DNA of 64,000 nucleotides, taken from Aegilops tauschii subsp. strangulata (Eukaryota > Streptophyta > Magnoliopsida > Poales > Poaceae). Position 1 is the first letter of the stretch; each line of letters opens with the position of its first letter. A program made the position numbers and the translations under genes. Where the stretch lies: NCBI RefSeq assembly GCF_002575655.3, contig NC_053035.3:379107792-379171791 (forward strand), written 5' to 3'. Under the pieces are notes generated by a model. That model did not search any database, was not told the origin of the DNA, and was given only the letters and a program-made list of their open reading frames with translations. Of the stretch, positions 59,061 to 64,000 are shown piece after piece.

Positions 59061-60165
59061 TGCTGGGAAACGTTGCATGGAAAACAAAAAAAATCTACGC
59101 ACACGCAAGATCTATCCATGGAGGTGCATAGCAACAAGAGGCGAGAGTGTGTCTACGTACCCTCATAGACCGTAAGCGGAAGCGTTTATTAACGCGGTTG
59201 ATGTAGTCAAACTTCTTTGAGATCCAACCGATCAAGTACCGAACGTACGGCACCTCCGCGTTCAGCACATGTTCAGCTTGGTGACGTCCTCGCCTTCTTG
59301 ATCCAGCAAGACGAGTGAAGTAGTAGATGAGTTTCGGTAGCATGACGGCGTGGTGACGGTGATGGAGAACTCATTCCTGCAGGGCTTCACCGAGCACTAC
59401 GGAAAAACCGGACGGAGGACTAAACTATGGAGAGGGGCGCCGCACACGGCTAAGATATTGTCGTGAGTGTTGTGTGGCGCCCCTCACTCCCATATATATA
59501 TAGGTGGGGGATGGGAGGCAGCCTTGGGTGCGCCCTAAGGTGGCAGGCCGGCCCCCTTGGGCGCTTGCCCTTTGGAGCCCCCCCTTCCTTATTTAGCGCC
59601 AGGGAGAAGGCAGGAGGAGGTGGCGCCCCTTCCTTTCTCCCATGAGGAGGGGAAGGCAGGAGGGGATAGCCCTCCCCCTTTCCTTTCTCTAGGGCCGGCG
59701 GCCAAGGAGAGGGCGCGCCAGCCCCCTTGTCGGCTGGTGTGTGCCTCCCCTTGGCCCATTAGGCCCATAGACCTCCCGGGGCCTCCCAGAACCCCTTCCA
59801 GCGATCCGATGAATACCCGGTTCACTCCGAAACCTTTCCAATGTCCGAATAGCATCGTCCTATACTCCTATATATCAATATTTGCCTCCGGACCATTCCG
59901 GAGATCCTCGTCATGTCTCTGATCTCATCCGAGACTCCGAACAATATTCGGTCACCATATCACATAACACATATAACACTATATAGTCAACGAACGTTAA
60001 GCGTGCGGACCCTACAGGTTCGAGTACTATGTAGACATGACCGAGACACCTCTCCGGTCAATAACCAATAGCGGAACCTGAATGCCAATATTGGTTCCTA
60101 CATGTTCTACAAAGATCTTTATCGGTCGAACCGTTATGACAACATACGCAATTCCCTTTGTCTGT
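59061..60165 (-). repeat. BARE/Angela-type LTR, minus strand, 5' truncated
   Basis: On the minus strand the LTR ends AACGTTTCCCAGCA at 59061 after TCTATGAGGGTACGTAGACA and GATCTTGCGTGTGCGTAG, the BARE/WIS/Angela 3' LTR signature. A TATATATATA box lies near 59492-59501. The first roughly 680 bp of the LTR are missing: it breaks at 60165, where the plus-strand LTR begins. It is inverted relative to that LTR. Confidence 0.75.
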
Positions 60166-62276
60166 CGATTGAAGGAAATATGCCCTAGAGGTTATAATAA
60201 TGTTGTTATTTATATTTCCTTATATCATGGTAAATGTTTATTATTCATGCTAGAATTGTATTAACCGGAAACTTAGTACATGTGTGAATACATAGACAAA
60301 CAGAGTGTCCCTAGTATGCCTCTACTTGACTAGCTCGTTAATCAAAGATGGTTAAGTTTCCTAGCCATAGACATGAGTTGTCATTTGATGAACGGGATCA
60401 CATCATTAGAGAATGATGTGATGGACAAGACCCATCCGTTAGCTTAGCACTATGATCGTTTAGTTTATTACTATTGCTTTCTTCATGACTTATACATGTT
60501 CCTATGACTATGAGATTATGCAACTCCCGGATACCGGAGGAACACTTAGTGTGTTATCAAACGTCACAACGTAACTGGGTGATTATAAAGATGCTCTATA
60601 GGTGTCTCCGATGGTGTCAGTTGAGTTGGCATAGATCGAGATTAGGATTTGTCACTCTGATTGTCGGAGAGGTATCTCTGGGCCGTCTCGGTAATGCACA
60701 TCACTATACGCCTTGCAAGCAATGTGACTAATGAGTTAGTTGCAGGATTATGCATTACGGAGCGAGTAAAGAGACTTGCCGATAACGAGATTGAACTAGG
60801 TATGATGATACCGACGATCGAATCTCGGACAAGTAACATACCGATGACAAAGCGAACAACGTATGTTGTTGTGCGGTTTGACCGATAAAGATCTTCGTAG
60901 AATTTGTAGGAACCAATATGAGCATCCAGGTTCCGCTATTGGTTATTGACCAGAGAGGTGTCTCGGTCATGTCTACATAGTTCTCGAACCCGTAGGGTCC
61001 GCAAGCTTAACGTTCGATGATGATTGGTATTATGAGTTTATGTGATTTGATGTACCGAAGGTTGTTCAAAGTCCCGGATGAGATCACGGACATGACGAGG
61101 AGTCTCGAAATGCTTGAGACATAAGTATTCATATATTGGACCATGTTGTTCGGACATCGGAAGCGTTCCGGAGAGTTTCGGATAAAACCGGAGTACCGGA
61201 GGGGTTACCGGAACCCCCCAGGGAAGTAATTGGCCTTATTGGGCCCAAGGGGAGAGAGAGGGCTGTGGCCAAGAGGTGGCGCCCCCCCCCCCAAGGGGAG
61301 TCTGAATAGGACTAGGGGAGGAGGGTGCGTCTCCTCTTTCCCTCTCCCTCTCACTCTCCTTCCTTCTTCTCCTAGTTGGACTGGGAAAGGAGGGAACCTA
61401 TTGCTACTTGGAGTAGGATTCCCCCCCTTGGGCGCGCCCTTGTGACCGGCCGGCCTCCTCCTCCCCTCCTTTATATACGGGGGAGGGGGCACCCCATAGA
61501 CACACAAGTCGAGACATAAATTGATATATTGGACCATGTTGTTTGGACACCGGAAGTGTTCCGGAGAGTTTCGGATAAAACCGGAGTGCCGGAGGGTTAC
61601 CGGAACCCCCCGGGAAGTTAATGGGCCACCATGGGCCTTAGAGGAGAGAGGGCCGGCCAGGAGGTGCCCCCCCCCCCAGTATGAATTGGACAAGGGGTGG
61701 GGGCGGCGCCCCCCTCCTTGCTTCTCTCCCCTTCCTCCTTCCTTCCCCTCCTTGTTGGACTAGGAAAGGGGAGAACCTACTCCTAGTAGGAGTAGGATTC
61801 CACCCCCCCTGGGCGCGCCCCTTGAGGCCGTCCGGCCCCCTCCTCCCCTCCTTTATATACGGGGGAGGGGGCACCCCATAGACACACAGGTTGATCTTTA
61901 GCCATGTGCGGTGCCCCCCTCCACAGTTTTACACCTCGGTCATATCGTCGTAGTGCTTAGGCGAAGCTCTGCGCCGGTAACTTCACCATCACCACGCCGT
62001 CGTGCTGACGAAACTCTCCCTCGGCCTCAACTGGATCAAGAGTTCGAGGGACATCACCGAGCTGAACGTGTGCAGATTGCAGAGGTGTCGTGCGTTCGGT
62101 ACTTGGATCGGTTGGATCGCAAAGACGTTCGACTACATCAGTCGCGTTACTGAAACGCTTCCACTTTTGGTCTACGAGGGTACGTGGACACACTCTCCCC
62201 GCTCGTTGCTATGCTTCTCCTAGATAGATCTTGCGTGATCGTAGGACATTTTTTAAAAATACTACGTTCCCCAACA
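60166..62276 (+). repeat. 5' LTR of the BARE/Angela element, with duplicated promoter block
   Basis: About 2.11 kb, ending TACGTTCCCCAACA. The first two bases (expected TG) are altered (GATTGAAGG...). The LTR is lengthened by a tandem duplication at 61116-61892. Confidence 0.8.
61116..61892 (+). repeat. Tandem duplication of about 385 bp inside the LTR, carrying the TATA region
   Basis: TATATTGGACCATGTTGTT...GTTTCGGATAAAACCGGAGT occurs at about 61133 and 61526. TTATATACGGGGGAGGGGGC occurs at 61471 and 61853, an offset of 382. The copies differ at scattered sites and in C-run length. Confidence 0.85.
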
Positions 62277-62277
62277 G

Positions 62278-62290
62278 TGGCATCCGAGCC
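62278..62290 (+). other. Primer-binding site of the BARE/Angela element
   Basis: TGGCATCCGAGCC lies one base after the LTR. It is close to the TGGTATCAGAGCC complement of initiator tRNA-Met used by BARE-type copia elements. Confidence 0.8.
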
Positions 62291-63508
62291 AGGTCTAAGC
62301 GTAGATGTTATATGCACGAGTAGAACACAAAGAGTTGTGGGCGATAATAGTCATACTGCTTACCAGAATGTCATACTTTGATTCAGCGCTATTGTTGGAT
62401 GAAGCGGCCCAGATCAACATTACATGACCGCGTTCATGAGACTGGTTCTACCGACGTACTTCGCACACAGGTGGCTAGTGGGTGTCTGTTTCTCCAACTT
62501 TAGTTGAATCGAGTGTGACTACGCCCGGTCCTTGTTGAAGATTAAAACATCAAACTTGACGAAAAATCGTTGTGGTTTTGATGCGTAGGTAAGACCGGTT
62601 CTTGCTAAGCCCGTAGTAGCCACGTAAAACTGGCAACAACAAAGTAGAGGGTGTCTTACTTGTTTTTGCAGGGCATGTTGTGATGTGATATGGTCAAGAC
62701 GTGATGATATAAATTGTTGTATGAGATGATCATGTTTTGTAACGGAGTTATCAGCAACTGGCAGGAGCCATATGGTTGTCGCTTTATTGTATGCAATGCA
62801 ATCGCCATGTAATTGTTTTTACTTTATCACTAAGCGGTAGCGATAGTCGTAGAAACAATAGTTGGCGAGATGACAATGATGCTACGATGAAGATCAAGGT
62901 GTCGCACCGGTGACGATGGAGATCATGACGATGCTTCGGTGATGGAGATCTTGAGCACAAGATGATGATGCCATGTCATGTCACATATTTTGATTGCATG
63001 TGATGTTTATCCTTTATGCATCTTATTTTGCTTAGTTCGGTGGTAGTATTATAAGATGATCTCTCACTAAATTTCAAGGTATAAGTGTTCTCCCTGAGTA
63101 TGCACCGTTGCTACAGTTCGTCGTGCCGAGACACCACGTGACGATCGGGTGTGATAAGCTCTACGTTCACATACAATGGGTGCAAGCCAGTTTTGCACAC
63201 GGAGAATACTCGGGTTAAACTTGACGAGCCTAGCATATGCAAATATGGCCTTGGAACACTGAGACCGAAAGGTCGAGCGTGAATCATATAGTAGATATGA
63301 TCAACATAGTGATGTTCACCATTGAAAACTACTCCATCTCACGTGATGATCGGACATGGTTTAGTTGATTTGGATCACGTGATCACTTAGATGATTAGAC
63401 GTATGTCTATCTAAGTGGGTGTTCTTAAGTAATATGATTAATTGAACTTTAATTTATCATGAACTTAGTACCTGATAGTATTTTGCATGTCTATGTTGTT
63501 GTAGATCA
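62291..63508 (+). other. Untranslated leader of the BARE/Angela element
   Basis: About 1.2 kb before gag with only short frames. BARE-type elements have a long leader with dimerisation and packaging signals; none was resolved here. Confidence 0.6.
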
Positions 63509-64000
63509 ATGGCCCGTGCTACTGTTCCTTTGATTTCTAATGCGTTCCTAGAGAAAGCTAAGTTGAAAGATGATGGTAGCAACTACACGGACTGGGTCCG
63601 TAACTTGAGGATTATCCTCATTGCTGCACAGAAGAATTACATCCTGGAAGCACCGCTAGGTGCAAGACCCGCTGCAGGTGCAACACCAGACGTTGTGAAC
63701 ATCTAGCTGAGCAAAGCTGATGACTACTCGATAGTTCAGTGTGCCATGCTTTACGGCTTAGAACCGGGACTTCAACGACGTTTTGAACATCATGGAGCAT
63801 ATGAGATGTTCTAGGAGTTGAAGTTAATATTTCAAGCAAATGCCCGGATTGAGAGATATGAAGTCTCCAATAAGTTCTACAACTTCAAAATGGAGGAGAA
63901 TAGTTCTGTCAGTGAACATATACTCCGAATGTCTGGGTACCACAACCACTTGACTCAACTGGGAGTTAATCTTCCTGATGATAGTGTCATTGACAGAGTT
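63509..64000 (+). pseudogene. BARE/Angela gag, broken and cut by the window edge
   Basis: The frame starts MARATVPLISNAFLEKAKLK and continues DDGSNYTDWVRNLRIIL, the conserved start of copia gag, the capsid-like protein that packages element RNA. TAG stops lie at 63704-63706 and 63812-63814. Reading on in the same frame gives recognisable gag sequence (KADDYSIVQCAML, SVSEHILRMSGYHNHL) to the edge, so only point mutations break it. Confidence 0.85.

Larger units (their letters stand above)
60166..64000 (+). mobile_element. BARE/Angela copia retrotransposon, 5' part (runs off right edge)
   Basis: A 5' LTR beginning TTGAAGGAAATATGCCCTAG is followed by a methionine-tRNA-type primer-binding site, an untranslated leader of about 1.2 kb and a broken gag frame. 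Pol and the 3' LTR lie beyond the window. Confidence 0.85.

Noticed and set aside
59557..59922. Pro-rich open frames in the copia LTRs (also 61205-61693 and 61638-61874)
   Set aside because: Composition effect of C-rich LTR promoter sequence; similar frames appear in every copy and on both strands.

Overview
This is a repeat-dominated plant nuclear window, almost certainly from a Triticeae grass (wheat, Aegilops or barley type genome). The evidence is BARE/Angela-type copia LTRs and gag, a very characteristic Triticeae gypsy LTR beginning TGATACGTCTCCAACG (Sabrina-like; family name tentative), Stowaway MITEs with CTCCCTCCG termini and a CACTA element with Triticeae-style subterminal repeats. 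I see no intact ordinary single-copy gene, no rRNA and no CRISPR. What is present is nested transposons plus a few captured or decayed genes.

Layout. 1-4859: part of a gypsy-type element; its LTR (4101-4859) and primer-binding site read on the minus strand, while a broken multi-exon gene (putative gypsy-type transposon domain plus long coiled coil) lies on the plus strand. 4860-8234: non-coding, with a 380-bp and a 150-bp tandem duplication and a 27-G run. 8238-9596: a PIF/Harbinger-like DNA transposon (TAA target duplication) carrying an apparently intact two-exon GRF-type zinc-finger gene. 9600-11563: AT-rich sequence, then a gypsy LTR-like block.

11564-56053 is read here as one 44.5-kb CACTA element: terminal CACTACAAAA repeats at both ends, the 3-bp target duplication CAT on each side, and an outer LTR-like sequence that appears to continue across the empty site. 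Its left part is tandem-repeat blocks followed by four diverged minus-strand gene-like modules (near 16.9-20.4, 21.6-22.5, 23.6-24.1 and 40.3-41.3 kb). Its right part (about 49-54.6 kb) is a broken multi-exon CACTA accessory gene with a Ptta/En/Spm-type transposase segment. No CACTA catalytic transposase is seen. Nested inside are MITEs, a LINE 3' end, a split mariner-like element (26454-39592), a minus-strand gypsy remnant within that (with a tRNA-Lys-like relic), a complete Sabrina-like element within that (31814-38795, target duplication CCGAC), and a second, chimeric Sabrina-like element (41425-47044).

56054-64000: the resumed outer LTR-like sequence, a three-exon SHAQKYF-type MYB gene whose only visible lesion is one stop codon inside the SHAQKYF motif, a copia LTR fragment, a truncated minus-strand BARE-type LTR, and the 5' part of a plus-strand BARE/Angela element (LTR with a duplicated promoter block, primer-binding site, broken gag) running off the right edge.

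All family names rest on recognition by eye. Boundaries with paired terminal repeats and target duplications are firm; others are approximate.
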